From NCBI GenBank assembly GCA_003254905.1, contig QANU01094629.1, positions 68,704-132,703 on the forward strand: 64,000 nucleotides of DNA, written 5' to 3'. The notes below the pieces were generated by a model that did no database searches, was not told the DNA's origin, and saw only the letters and a list, made by a program, of their open reading frames with translations. Each line of letters starts with the position of its first letter. Position 1 is the stretch's first letter. Below, one piece after another: positions 42,666 to 62,815 of the stretch. The stretch comes from Nissolia schottii. Taxonomy: Eukaryota > Streptophyta > Magnoliopsida > Fabales > Fabaceae. The translations under genes and the position numbers were made by a program.

Positions 42666-45059
42666 TAGAGAAAGAAAAAAAAGGAGAAAAAGTTTCTTCT
42701 AGAAATATCTAGTGTCATAGAAAGGACATGTGTGATGCGACGTGCGTCAAAAAAAGCAAAATGGGTAACTTTTTTTTTAATACTTTTATGTGTAGAATTA
42801 GGACTGAAATTGACAATTATTTTTTAAACATAGATAAAGTGGGTCGTACATGGGTCTCAGGTGTCTGAAGTAGAGTGGGCCAGCAGACCGACGAGCTCGA
42901 TACTAACTTCTAACCCGTAACTCCGTAAGCCCAATTGACGAATCATCAAAAGTTTTAAATTAGCGTGATTAAGAGAATATCATTATTTTATTAATAAATT
43001 ATTATTGTATAGTTCAAGAATATCCCTAATAATAATTAAATATTGGTTATTACATAAAAGAGAACAAAATGTTTACGTTTAGCAAAAAGTGAGGTGTTAC
43101 AGTGAACAGAAAAGAAGAAGAAATATGACGACGGATGAAGAAGAACGAAAAAAAAATGAATGTGGTAACCACAGCGGACAAGTGAGGAGGACGAGGAGGA
43201 GACGTGAGGTTTTGCTTTGGAATTGAGATCTGAGGGTTTTGGGATTTGGGAGCGTGTGCGAGTGTAGGTTTTTAAATTTGGAAACAAATATGAAATACAA
43301 TGATATCTGTATAAAATTGATGGTAGTTGTACGGTGGCATCCAAATGTAATGTACCCATATCATTTTTGTATTCAATACATGAACGCTAAATCAATTCAT
43401 GAATGGCCAAATCACAAATTGCATTAATAATAACAATGAAAAACACTCAAATAATGGAAATAAAAACTTGTATTAAGCAAAAAAAGTCCAAGTACACATC
43501 ATCTAAGTCAAGTTACATCATCACCCTAACTAAATAAATCTAGTTATTCATGATGGGGAAGAAGAAGGAATAGAAAATAGAAGAAGCAACCATGAAAAAC
43601 CAAGAAATGGAGTGATGATTCCCCAATCTTTCCTCCTATTGATGCAACTTGGCTCTCCCATCCTTGGATACCCTTCTTCCCTCTTTATTTTTGTGTTCTA
43701 AACCTAAGAAAACCTACCCTTCACTATTTTTCGTGTAGCCACTCTAAAATGTCCCAAGAATTCTATTGATATCAGTAAAAATCATGCAGTGTTGTGACTG
43801 AACGCTTGATTACTCAATGTGGGTGCGTAGGTGGCAGAGATTTTTCCTTTGATGCCTCTAGGACGCTCAAGCACCCAAATAACTAATTACTTCAGTTTAT
43901 TGATCTTCAATCTTCCATCATCCTTTATTTCCTGTGTTCATTATTTCCAAAAGATCCCCTTGAGATTCAAGCCTATATAAATCAATCAAAAAATTAATGA
44001 GTAGAGATCTTGACCAAAAGTTACAATTTAACTCATTCAAAACATGAATTTTTGGTCATTAGAGAGCATGAAAAAACTAAGACTTGACGCACTCATTTTC
44101 CTCTCAATCGATGTGTTTCACCTATGAAAATCAAGGATTAAGCATGTAAATGAAGCCCATTTAAAAGCTAGATAACTTCAGTTCATGGAGTTGCCAGGAC
44201 CTCATTATAATGGAATATTCCACACTTTATAAGTGTGATTGTCCCAAAATTGTCTATTTTAATTTTCATACAGTCAAAAAGAGAGACAAAAACTAAAGTG
44301 GGATAAATCACATTTGGTCCATTGCCTAACGTGACACGAACATTTTTTTTTATTTATACAAAAATTCACACATTTGATACTAATTATAAGAGTAGAATTT
44401 TTTCTTATTCAGATTATAAGAATAGAGTGCAGCAATAAATTATTTATCTATATTAATAATAAAGATGATATGACATATGCGATTGAATATACAATTTAAC
44501 GGTCGCTCGTTCACTCAGTGAAACAGAAAGATTTATTTCATCTATATTATCCTCCTACTATTTTAGTTAAAAAAAAAGAATTGATATGATATGTAACCAT
44601 TTTTGGTTGTGTCTCCTCGCTATAATTAATTATTTTTTAAGTCCAAATTTATAATGCTTTAATACATAGCTAACAATAATAAATATATTCACCTTACATT
44701 CACAATTTTAAGCCAACTCGCTTATTATTCACACTTTTATACTGTTGAATACTTGATTAGCACCATTTACCTATCAAGGCCCACTTAATATTCTTAGTGA
44801 GAGTATCAAAATTTAAACCCTAAAAAATTATTGTCGAAAAGGTATCTTAACAGTAACTATAATAAGGTTTTATTTTGGTAATGCCTTGAAGAGTTGTTGA
44901 GCTCTCTAACAAGAATTATAGTAATATAATTTGATTAAAAAAAAGTAAAAAATAACTCTTAATAAACAAAATCTAGAAGAGTATTGTTTTAGTAAAGATA
45001 TCATAAAATTATTTTCATATGTCAAATGACTAGAATAAACAAAAGCATTATAGAGATTA
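42666..45059. other. Intergenic DNA, no gene seen
   Basis: A long stretch without a supported gene. Around 43090-43260 it is purine-rich on the plus strand. Between 43430 and 44130 composition is more balanced, but no frame exceeds about 60 codons with recognisable content. The last eight bases (45052-45059) are the left duplication of the next element. Confidence 0.45.
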
Positions 45060-45477
45060 GCGTAAATTGCACAAACTACTCTTGAGATTTTTTTAAATTG
45101 CACTTCACTCCCAAATTATATGTCAAATTGCATTTTACCCTACTTTTTCTTTACGACTAATCATCATTGATTGGTTAACTTTCTATTTTCATTTCTTTTT
45201 CCTATGTTTTTGTTAGGTTAGTGAAAATAGTGAAAATAATAAAATCTTGTTTTTATTTTGTGTTCACTATTTTCTACACAAAATTTTGAAATAAGAAATA
45301 ATATTTTATTGCTTTCATTGTTTTAACTGTTTTTTCTACTAAATTTTAAAACAGAAATTTAATAGATCATTAGCGAACAGTCATAATGAAAAACTAAGGT
45401 AAAATACAATTTTGTACATAGTTTGAAGTAAGGTTCAATTTTAACAAACCCCAATGGTGGTTTGTGCAATTTACCGG
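45060..45477. mobile_element. Short TIR element (MITE), 418 bp
   Basis: Flanked by an exact 8-bp direct repeat agagatta (45052-45059 and 45478-45485). The termini are inverted: gtaaattgcacaaac at the left and gtttgtgcaatttac at the right. Pairing extends imperfectly for about 90 bases through attgcattttacc / ggtaaaatacaat. There is no coding capacity. An 8-bp duplication suggests a hAT- or Mutator-type non-autonomous element. Confidence 0.75.
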
Positions 45478-45485
45478 AGAGATTA

Positions 45486-46837
45486 ATAATGACCATGAAA
45501 TTTAATGTTATATTAATCTTTTAATTTTTAGTGAGCATAAATCAGCTTTAAAAAACTACTCACGAAGGCTTAAGAGAGCACTCATGACTTTTAAAAGCCT
45601 AAAACAAAAGCACCTTAGTTTTTTATTTATCAATCACGAAAAATTAATTTATACTTTTTAAAAACAAAAATAGTCTCTTAAAAAGCCTTTCTAAATCAAA
45701 CCTAAGGGATAGTGATAACTTAAATAAAATAAAAACATATTTGATTAATTAAGTCTTAAAAATGTTTAATATATTGCACGTTCATAATTATTAGAAAAGA
45801 AAGTTATTTGTTTATTTATTTATTTATTACAAGTTTAATTCATTTGTTCAATTACGTTATCATTTAAAGGAATAGTATTATTTTAACATAGCAATAATTT
45901 GGTACATGGATTGACCCAAGAAAATTATAATAAAAAATAAGTGAGGAATTTGCGTACACGATCCAATTGGGTGAATACACTATTCAATGATAATGTTATT
46001 ATCCGAATCTTTAGTCGTTTACATTAATTTTTCCCTTATTTATAATATTTGCACTTACCATTACAGTCATCCAAATCCAATTCTCTAATTTTATAGAAAA
46101 TTAGAAATTTTAGAGTATTAATATAAAATATTATATTAACTTAGCCTTCATCATTAAATGGGAGTGGGGATTCATTAAAATTTCATCAAATAAATTAAAT
46201 GATTTTATTTATTTATTTATTTATTTTGGACGAGAACCAATAGATCAAATGTTAATAAACGATAGCATCTTATACAAAATGTTTACCTATAGCACAACTC
46301 GTAATTATACACCTAAATTTCTCACTTATTTTCAACATAACTTTCAGGTGTTGATCGACGACCAAATTTCTTCGTGCAAACGACCTAACTGTTTTCAAAG
46401 GTTGTCTACATTTTTCTGTTCATTTTAGTTATTTTATTTAGACCTTTTGACTTTAAACATGGACATCATGCCAAGTTGCCAACCGGGAAAAAAAAAAAAA
46501 AGAAACAGACAGAACTGAAACAACCAAAGACAGAGACAATAACATGCAACTTTCAACCTTTCTCTCATCATGACAACAACTTCCCTTCCCTTTTCTCCCT
46601 CCCTTCTCCTTCTTCTTCTTCTTCTTCTTCTCGGTGCATGGTTCCGTTACCTTCCCATGCTTTTAACCGATATATAGCCTGAATAAGAAAAACTATAAAA
46701 AAAAAACATTTTTCTTCACTTTCTTGCTTGTTTTCCCCCAAAAAATTTCTGGGTATCCATTGGAATTTTGTGGGGGGTGTCCTTGTTTTTCTTTTGTTTT
46801 GGAAAAATTGTTATTGTTTTAGGCTTCTCCAGATATT
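45486..46837 (+). other. Upstream region and leader of the PP2C gene
   Basis: 45486-46470 is AT-rich with (TTTA)n runs near 45807-45828 and 46207-46226. Nearer the gene, a (TTC)n pyrimidine tract (about 46605-46632) and gatatatagcc (46671) resemble a plant core promoter or leader. A TATA role at 46671 is a guess, about 165 bases before the start codon. Confidence 0.4.
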
Positions 46838-49617
46838 ATGGGGGGCTGTTGCAGCCATGATGTTGTGGTTCGAGGGAAGCCGGAGAGCGAGATTGATGAT
46901 GTCTCGCATGAGCTCGATTTTTCGAACGATGTCTCTTATGGATTCGGAGGAGAAATGGTAAGGTTGAGAGGGTCCTCTAGGTTCGTATCAATGTATAGCC
47001 AACAGGGTAAGAAAGGTGTGAATCAAGATGCTATGACTGTTTGGCAGGTAAGAATTAATGAAGATTCTTCATTTGTACAATGCCTTGTTTCAGCTTCTCA
47101 TGTTTAACTTCCCATTCATTTTGTTGGTTTTATCTTTATGCTAAAATGCTATTTATTTTTCTTTTCTAATCTTTGATGGTTGTATCACAATTAATTTTTT
47201 TTTTTTTCTTTTTTTTTTTGAGCTTTCTGTCAATTCTTGTGGCCTGGAATATGTTCTAGCTACCTGGACACGGGTTTTTTGTTTCATTTCTACCAAAACT
47301 TCGATTCTTCTTATTGTTGAATATAAAGGATATATAAAAATCTCTTATTTTTTTAACTTTTAAGTAATTATCGGTTCATCATGCAATGATGAATTTGTTT
47401 GTTCCTCATTTTCTCTTCCTCTTTGTTCTGTTTTTGGTTTTTCATGTCCATATATATGACTTGATTGCCCCATGTTCTGTATCTTCCCTTGTTTTTGATT
47501 GAATAAAAAGAAAAAAAAAATGTCGATCAATTGTTCATTGTATGAAACATATCCCTATCTGCACTTTGTGCATTGTATCTTTTTCCTATAGTTTCTGTAC
47601 TTTGCAAATGGTGAATGCTTGAAGGTAAATTGATTTGTAATTACCATATTTTGAAGTGATCCAATTTTTTAACCCTTCATAGTAAGAGTTTTTTTCCTTT
47701 AAGCCAGATGCTCAAAAGGTTAAAATGCAATCTGAGTGCACCTTTGAATTTAGTTTGCATTGTCTTCACCCTGGCTCTAAGGAAATGCTACCTACCTAAC
47801 AACATTCTTCTTTAATGGCCATCTCTGTTCTTGATAGTTTTCTTTAGCTTCATGATTCAAGTAATGATGGAATTGAGTGTCTCTATCCAATATTTTTTTC
47901 TTTTAATCAAAGCACAATGCTTCTTAATTAATGAAATATGTACCTTGGATTAATGTTGGATATGCTACATTATTAGGACTTCACTGGAGAGAAAGACATG
48001 ATCTTTTGCGGCGTGTTTGACGGTCATGGCCCTCTAGGGCACAGGGTTTCACATTATATTCGCGACAATCTGCCGTCGAAACTGTCTGCAGCAATCAAAA
48101 TGGCACAACAGAAGGCCAACAAATATTATGATGCTCATGACACAGATGCTGGCACTTATGGGGATGCCTATGATGGGAACAACCAGAGCATGTCCCTTGC
48201 TTCGTGGGAGGGATGTTTTCTCAAGACCTTCAATGAAATGGATGATTTCCTTGCCAAGGAAATCAACACTGACAGCTATTGCAGCGGTAGCACTGCCGTG
48301 ACCGTGATCAAACAGGTGCAGACAAATATTATCCGTTAGGATATAAAACCATTCAATTGCTTCCATCTATCCGCTAACGTTTTCTGGAGAGATAGTTCTT
48401 GACATGGCATCACAGATCCCCCATTTCAAAATATTGTTAACGCTTCAATTCAAAAGAACTCTTGCATGATGGGAAATATTAAGATATAAAACAATTCAAT
48501 TACCCCGTATCCACCAGCCTTGGGGGAGACATTATTCTTCGACGATTCCCAATTGCATTTACCTTGTTGCCAAGATACTTTTGTTGGATAGAATTAACTT
48601 AACATCGCTTTTCCCCCCAATAAATTACAGGGTGATCAGCTGATAATCGGCAATTTGGGCGATTCTCGCGCAGTTCTCTGCACAAGAGGGGATAGAGATC
48701 AACTCATTCCTGTCCAACTTACCGTTGACTTGAAGCCAGACCTTCCAGGTAAGGCCTTGGCTCCAAAGTCTTAGTAGCCTTGGCTCCAAAGTCTTAGTAG
48801 CCTATCAAGTCTACGCTTAACTATGTTTATTTTGCGATGCCTCTCAGGCGAAGCTTCGAGGATCATGAGCTGTGAAGGCAGGGTTTTCGCAGCCGATGAA
48901 GAGCCAGACGTGTGCAGGATATGGATGCCTGATGATGACTGCCCTGGGCTAGCTATGTCAAGATCCTTCGGTGACTTTTGCCTGAAAGATTATGGCCTCA
49001 TCGCAATTCCGGACGTGTTTTACCGAAAGCTTAGCAAGCAAGATCAATTTGTGGTTTTGGCAACTGATGGGGTAAGCAATCTTGAGCACTAATTGTTGTA
49101 CTTTTTTTCCTTAGTTTCACTCAGTTCATGTATGCTAATATTCAATCAAATCATGCAAACAATGTGAAATGGGTGGGGCTCTTGGCAGATATGGGATGTG
49201 CTGACCAACAATGAAGTAATAAACATCGTTGCTTCAGCGCCAAGGAGGTCCATAGCGGCAAAATTGTTGGTTAGGCGTGCTGTTGGAGCCTGGAGATACC
49301 GGTATCCCGGCTCCAAGGTCGATGATTGCGCGGTGATATGCTTGTTTCTTGATGGTGAGCATGTTCTGTACCAATCCAGCTCCAAGAGGAGTGGAGGCAG
49401 CAACAGGCTTCACCACAGCAAGAGCAGCCGCCGGTCGAGGCCGGCTAGGCACGAAGACAACGAGACTGTGACCGGCAAGGTTGATCTAGAGCTGGATGAA
49501 GAATGGAAGGCTCTTGGAGGGTTGACAAGAGCCAACTCAATATCAAAAATTCCAAGGCTTGCTAGGGAATTGAGTAAAAGGCAGCAATCATCTAGGTACC
49601 ATAATGGTGGGAGTTGA
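46838..49617 (+). CDS. Protein phosphatase 2C, clade-E-like, five exons
   Basis: A metal-dependent Ser/Thr phosphatase. Exons are 46838-47047, 47977-48315, 48631-48748, 48848-49071 and 49189-49617, all GT-AG and phase-consistent, for 439 residues. The N-terminus MGGCCSHD has Gly2 and Cys4/5, a pattern typical of N-myristoylation plus palmitoylation, so membrane attachment is likely. Domain hallmarks are QQGKKGVNQDAM (residues about 55-66), FDGHG (84-88, metal-binding Asp), CSGSTAVTV, IGNLGDSRAVL, SRSFGDF, LATDGIWD (293-300) and VDDCAV (341-346). The closest pattern I recognise is the Arabidopsis clade-E PP2Cs (for example At5g36250). The C-terminal 90 residues are basic, Ser/Arg-rich and unstructured. 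No lesions were seen. The substrate is unknown. Confidence 0.92.
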
Positions 49618-50473
49618 AGTTCACCACTGATTCATTAGACCTAAAAGTTGCACATTTAGGTGGGAAAAACAAGAAAGACAGGGATTTGAAGATTGATTTT
49701 TAGGACCATTTTGGTTCCCCTGAATGGTAAGTGTAAAATTTTATTGATAAGATTTATGTGAAAAAGTCAATTATAATAACTCTTTTTTTTTCACACAACT
49801 TTTAAGCTAATACCATATTGCATATTCCTCAAAAGAAGCAATGATTGTGTCTTCTTAAAGAGAAATTATTAGAGGTTTATGGAGCGTGAAGGAGGATTAT
49901 GCTCTATCCATTTTTTTAGTGATTATTTTAATTAAATGTGTAACTATAATGTACCAAAAACAAGGACTAGTTATTTACCATTGTGATGGTCATCAATAGC
50001 AAGATTTATGCCTCACCCGTTTTATAGATTGATGTTTTATTCTAAAAGGGTAACTTATAACCTAAATGCAATGGCAGTTATTTTGGTTCCAACCTATGCC
50101 GGTGGTTAGAGCCTAAGTTTTGGATATATGCAAATATAGTCATTGACAATTTTAGCTCATTGTCAAACGGTTTCCACACCAACTATTTTTTTTAATCCTT
50201 TTTCTTTTTCTCTTGTAAATTGGGAACGTGTTAGCTCTTTTTTCTTCCCTCCATTTTTTCCTCCAATAAAAACAGAGGAAACAATTGGTAGACGCGTAGA
50301 CACTAGAATAAGGCAATTTTGGAATTCAATTAAGCAGCCATCGAAAAGTATATTACAAACATATCTGACTGAGAAATAACACACCAACTTAATTAATGCA
50401 ATGCAGACCTGAATTGTTTATTGAACAGTAGTATTCAACAAAAATAAAGAAAGTTCTAGAACTCAAGATCAAA
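49618..50473. other. Intergenic region between PP2C and the AKR pair
   Basis: Contains the 3' untranslated region of the PP2C gene and, from about 50390, probably that of the minus-strand AKR copy. Both genes converge here. No other gene was recognised. Confidence 0.45.
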
Positions 50474-53262
<2,789 letters not shown>

Positions 53263-54054
53263 TCTTCTCTTCCCTCTTCTTCTTCTGCTGCGTTCAGAAT
53301 CAAAGCTTGTAATTTGTTATCTTGGTTCTTTTGCTACCATGAAGCCTCTAGGAGTATTGAAAAGGTGGCATATATAGATATATAGAGAGATAACCACTAA
53401 CAGTGCAACTCCTAAGGCTAGACCCGAACCCGGTATGTATTATAATTAGGTTTTTTTTTTGAGTTTTTTTTTTAAAATAGGACCCGATTTGGCCCTAATG
53501 CTTCGGGCCGGTCCGAGTTGGCGGGCGGGACCAGGTTATGAAACCCCTAATAATAAGTTTATTTCTTATTTTATGCCTTAAATGGTAAAAAAAATTTATG
53601 TGGTTTGGATATTTCTACAAGTAAATTCCTTTACAATAAAGCTTAAAAAATAAATCCATAAATTTGTAGCTATTCTACATTATCCCTTGGGGGGCTTTTG
53701 GTAGACATTAATTTTTTATGCTTAAGAATACTAGTCTGGGATATCCTACTTTTAGGAATATTTTTAGGCATGACATTTTAAGTGTATTTCGTAGAAAGAT
53801 TAAAATTTCAAGTATATTACCAAATATATTTGGGTATGAACATTAATGTGTTTGATAGACATTAATATCAATGAAAATATTGTAAATTATTTTAAAAATA
53901 CCCATAACAATTTTAACTAAAAAATTGACCATTAAACACATTGAGCTCATATTTAGATAACTATTTAACTTTGGGTCAAATCGAGCAAACTCAAAACATG
54001 ACCTTAATCTGCAGCCAACATATCCTAAAAGCCTAAACCTTTAACTGTTAGCCA
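53263..54054 (-). other. Upstream region of the frameshifted AKR copy
   Basis: A TATA-type run (ctatatatctatatatg on the minus strand, about 53369-53385) lies about 110 bases upstream of the start codon. Further out the DNA is AT-rich with no gene. Confidence 0.4.
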
Positions 54055-56030
54055 TGTGGCAACCAACACCCAAGAGGGGAGGTGAATTGGATCTTTGAAA
54101 ACTTAATCTAACTTATTGTGCATTTTCATGCATTTAAATATTACTTACAACGGAATAAACTAACAAAGATAAAATCATTAAGAATAACTATAATAAATTA
54201 AACTTGCAGTAATGTAAAGAGTAGGAGAATAGAAAAGCAAACTCAAAAATTTATCTTGGTTTGGTCACCCCCTGTGGCCTACATCCAATCCCTAAGCAAT
54301 CTGCTTGAGTTTTTCCACTAATTACAATCCTTACTGGTGTTTGAAAAACTTTTACAATACTTGATTGCTTTCACTTCTTGGGATCCCTCACCCTTAAAAT
54401 TTAAGCCACTCAAAAACAAGAGATTCTTCACTCTTGATTCACTTGAGGGATGCCTCAGCCTCTTACAATGATTTAGAAATACATGTGGAAGAATCAGAAT
54501 CACTCTCTCAATAGAGGAAATTGTACAAGTTGAAGAACTATGAAGTTTTTTCAAATGATAACTCATTTAGCCCCAAACTTTGATGAAAAACCATTGATGA
54601 AAATGAATTATTAAATGTAGTTTGTACTTGGTTTTTCATACATGAAATAATGCATAAAAGTGGGTATTTATAGGCCTTGAATCCGTGTACAATGATTGAC
54701 TTTTGAAAAGACATGCCCCTTGATGAAAAGTCACTTTGTTTTGGCACAACGAACACTTGTAATTGATTACCTTCTTCAAAGTTCATGTGTAATTGATTAT
54801 ACAATGTTGTAATCAATTACAACATGTTCTAGAAGCGTGTAATTGATTTCTTAAATAAGATAATCGATTACTTAGCCTTTGCAAATATATTTTACTATTT
54901 TTCACTATATACCCTTGATTTAAAACCTTTGTGATGTTATATTCAAGTTATATGCTTCATGCAAAACATGTTTAGCATAATATCTTTTAGCATGAAGTTT
55001 TTCTAAAGGTTAATTTTTAAATGATTGAATCAAAACCATGACCAATTAAATTTATCAAAAGAAAACTTTACCAAAAGATGGTCTTAGAAGATAACACCAA
55101 ATTGAGTGTTTAGACTTTATTCTTTGAGTTGTGACCAATTGTGCATTTGATGAAGAGTATATTTGTGATAGTATAATTGCCATTGCTTGAAGTTTCCAAT
55201 TGTAATATGACAAATCTCACTACATAGAGTTAGCAAGTTTTCAATTAAGGGTCAACATACAAACAAATCAACATAGTTAGACTAGAAATAACAAAACAAA
55301 ATAAACAACATAACAAAAGAAAGCAAACTCAAGATCCACTCACAAACTAAGTCCTATCTGATCTAAGCAAACTAATCATCATTACCATCCATGGCATCAT
55401 CATCAGTACGACAAGGGGACTGAAAAGAACTCATAGAATCCTCCATACGAGACATCCACTCGTCCATGCTCATCATCCAAACTCTCTGCTCAGCAAACTG
55501 ACTCTGCATATGAACATGTAACCCCTGAATCTGAGCGACGGTAAAATTCATCATGTTCTGAGTGTTTGGATCTACACCAGGATGAACAGGAGAACCATCA
55601 AGAGCACCCTCATATGGAGCTTGACCAGGAAGATACCATATATCATCATGCCCTTGATACTTCATTTTGATCAAGGTAGCACTGTCTATGCGAAATGAAA
55701 TGCTCGTGGCCAAAAGTTTCCTACCACAAAGTGTCACATAAAAATAGTGATGAGCATCCCATAAGGCAATTTGGTTGTAAGGGGAGACATCGTGACATTC
55801 ACCATGTGCTAAATAGCATCGTAAGCCGAGTTAACAGGACGCTCAGTGGTCATGGCCCACACAACCAAGATATCATCAGTGGAGATCTGTGCATGATTCC
55901 CACCTCTAGGAATCAACACCTGTGACAAAATATAATGCAGAACACTATCGGGCACATATAGTTTACAAACTAAAGACTGATCGCCCGGTTGGTCATTTTG
56001 GTTGGATCCTTGAAGATTAGTTTAACAACT
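54055..56030 (-). mobile_element. Retroelement fragment with LTR-type repeat and ORF relic
   Basis: 54055-55135 is the uninterrupted relative of 13090-13713 plus 16869-17165. It contains repeated taattgattac/taatcgattac motifs at 54757-54875. Downstream on the same element, minus-strand frames from about 56030 to 55375 encode a degenerate protein (LVCKLYVPDSVLHYILSQVL..., NVTMSPLTTKLPYGMLI, then the clean frame 55737-55372 starting MTLCGRKLLATS). This is in the style of the plant retrotransposon-associated 'putative plant transposon protein' in Athila/Gypsy-like elements. It is a relic, not a host gene. Boundaries are approximate. Confidence 0.6.
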
Positions 56031-56824
56031 CTTAAAATCTTTAGGAACCCATGCAACGTTATTTCTCATCTAATGATTTTTTCTATAATTACGTAAATAT
56101 GTTATTGATAACCATAATGGAATTGGATGATGATTTTGGCCTTTTGCCTTTCAAAGATGTAATATTCCAAAATATACTTATTTAAAGGCATACCTGATTT
56201 TTATATATATATTACATGTGAAGCTAGTCTTCTTTTTAGTCTTCTTTGTAAGCATCTAAATGATGGATATTGAAGACAATTTCTCAATTTTATTTTCAAG
56301 ATCAATACCATGTACAAATATAGTTCATATTTTAACATACAAAGATATTTTAGAAGAATATGCATGGCAAGCATTTCTTGATAATTCTTTTTTTTTTTCA
56401 TAGAGGAAAAGTTTTGTAAATTAATCAAGTTTTTATTATCTGAGAGAAAGAAACCATCATTCAAAATATAACGTGCATTTTTTTTTCCACAAGAAAGACT
56501 ATAATCAAGTTATCTATACGAAGAAATCAATACTCGACAATAAAAAATATTGTTATCTATTAGTAACATGTACTCGATAATACAACCATAGTCCGTATTC
56601 ATGCATGACAAGCAAAATTATGACGTGTTAACATGCAGTCGACTATTAAGTAGTGAAGCAAGTAGTGCAATTTAAGGCTCAAAAAGTGCATGTAGCTACG
56701 GTGCTCCCACCAGCCCAATGTCCACAATTTGAACCCTTTTTAAGAACTGTACTAGCACTCCATTTGATCTAGTTAACGCTATGAGATGCCTTGGAGAAAA
56801 AGAAAGGGAAAAAGTGGCTATAGC
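56031..56824. other. 3' flank of the intact AKR gene
   Basis: AT-rich. The part near 56700-56824 probably holds the 3' untranslated region of the minus-strand AKR. No other feature was recognised. Confidence 0.45.
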
Positions 56825-61122
<4,298 letters not shown>

Positions 61123-61159
61123 TCAATGTGGTGTTTGTTTCCAATATTGGCACATTACA

Positions 61160-61228
61160 AATTATTATATATACCAAAGACCATTTCTTAGGGACACGGA
61201 CATGTAGGAACTCAGGGGCACACACGTG
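61160..61228 (-). promoter_or_regulatory. Core promoter of intact AKR: TATA box and G-box/ABRE
   Basis: On the minus strand a TATATATAAT run (about 61172-61163) lies about 60 bases upstream of the start codon. About 55 bases further upstream is CACGTG (61223-61228) within an acacgtggc context on the plus strand, which fits the ABA-responsive element core ACGTGGC. ABA or stress induction is an inference from this motif and the AKR4C family. Confidence 0.5.
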
Positions 61229-61491
61229 GCCTACTTGCATGCGTTACACGTTCATGGTCATTTGAGGCTGCGTGTACCTCTACTAAGGCTACCTCCTTAA
61301 CACGTTTCATGCTTCTTTTCTCTCGAAATCTCTTCATTCATCTTAATTTTTTTGTTTTTTTCAAAGGAACGGTTCTTTGTTATGGTGTGTTTGATTGGAG
61401 ATAAAATTGAGGGTAGGTAAGAGTTACATGTGTTGAATTTAGTTTTTTTCAAAATAATATAAATGTTATTTTTTACTTATTTTACGTGCAC

Positions 61492-62170
61492 TACAACAAA
61501 AAAGCCTATTACCGTCGCAATATTACCGTCGGACACGACCCGACGGTATTACGGTCGGAAAANTTTATTAAAATTTAATTTAATAGTGAATAAAATATGA
61601 GTTAGTACAATATTTGATATAAAATAATTCTAAATAATATGACTCTTTAAAAGAATGAGGCCTATTATTTGAACATAAAAAGTTACGACTCATTGTTAAA
61701 ATCATTCTCACATCTATCCTTCAAGTAGATGACTTTTCTATTTAATTTTTTTTATCACATTTAACACATCTCAAGTGTTACTCTACGCGATGTCATTTCT
61801 AAGAATGGAACAATCTGTGTTAAAAGAGATTGCCGCTTTAAGTGAATTTTTCAATTTCGTAAACTAAACGTAATTGCCGAATTAAAAATCCACCGAATAC
61901 AAGTGATTAAAATTCTAAAAAGTTAAAAAAGTGTACACAATATCCAAGGCAAGATAAATTTATAAAACATTTCTCTCAAAAGTAAGTGAAGTTTTTAAAT
62001 TGTATATTATTTTTGTAACCATTAATTACTAATGAAAATATATAAAAAAAATTAAAAATGACATAAATGTGACTTTTTTTTATTATAGATAAAAATTCAT
62101 TTAATAATAAACGAAAATATCATTATAACATCTCGTATTTTAGCGCTACCTTAAATTTAGTTTTGTAGTG
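61492..62170. mobile_element. CACTA-like ends with tandem accgtcgg words
   Basis: The left end reads CACTACAACAAAAAAG followed by attaccgtcg-type subterminal words, typical of plant CACTA elements. A single N at 61563 breaks the sequence directly after these words. A possible opposite end, agttttgtagtg, occurs at 62159-62170. No transposase sequence lies between, so this would be a short internal-deletion derivative. A matching 3-bp target duplication was not confirmed. Confidence 0.4.
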
Positions 62171-62524
62171 ACGTTTGTTGAGTTTAACTTTTATTATTGG
62201 TCAAATGTGTGTTAGAACCCTATATTCATAGTACACAATAAAAATAAAAAATAAAAAAAAGATAATAATTATTAATAGAGTTAGAATAGTTAAGTCCGCC
62301 GTCAAATGTCAATTATTGTTTAGTAATTTGACAATTGTTTGTCACCCCGCAGAGTCGACCCTTTATTGCCAGAGACCCACAGAGGAGTTTCAAGACTTAT
62401 TTTTTTTACTTTTAAAATGTCTAACATTTTGTTATTTGTGCTTTGTGTCGTGATTCCAAAATGTTTTTATGTTTCGCAAATCAGAGTTTGGGTTTTAGGA
62501 TTAGATGATTTTCTCTTTATCTAA

Positions 62525-62815
62525 AGCACTTTGCGGCAGTTCTGTAACTACCGTTAAATTCACTGTCGGTAGGCGTATAGCGGCTGTCCATCGTAACTGC
62601 TGGAAACTGGAAAGTGCACTAGAAATTTAGCGGCGGTTCATAACCACCGCAAATATTTAAGTTTGAATTATCGTTTTATTTAGTGGCAGTTCTAAACGAC
62701 CACAAAATTTATTATTTAAAAATTCCAAAGAAATGTTGCAACAATTACTAACCATCGTAATTTTTTCTTTTGCGACAGTTCATAACCGCCACTAAATTCA
62801 ACAACATTTAAAAAA
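62525..62815. mobile_element. Second CACTA-like terminus with subterminal repeats
   Basis: CACTAGAAATTTAGCGG starts at 62617 and is followed by several direct and inverted copies of gcggcggttcataaccaccgc-type words up to about 62800, the subterminal repeat pattern of CACTA elements. Similar words also lie just left of it (62530-62600). No transposase was recognised downstream. Confidence 0.5.

Noticed and set aside
61492-62170. A complete CACTA element between the two CACTA-like ends.
   Set aside because: The inward ends match only over about ten bases and no 3-bp target duplication was seen, so it was kept as a low-confidence feature and not as a finding.
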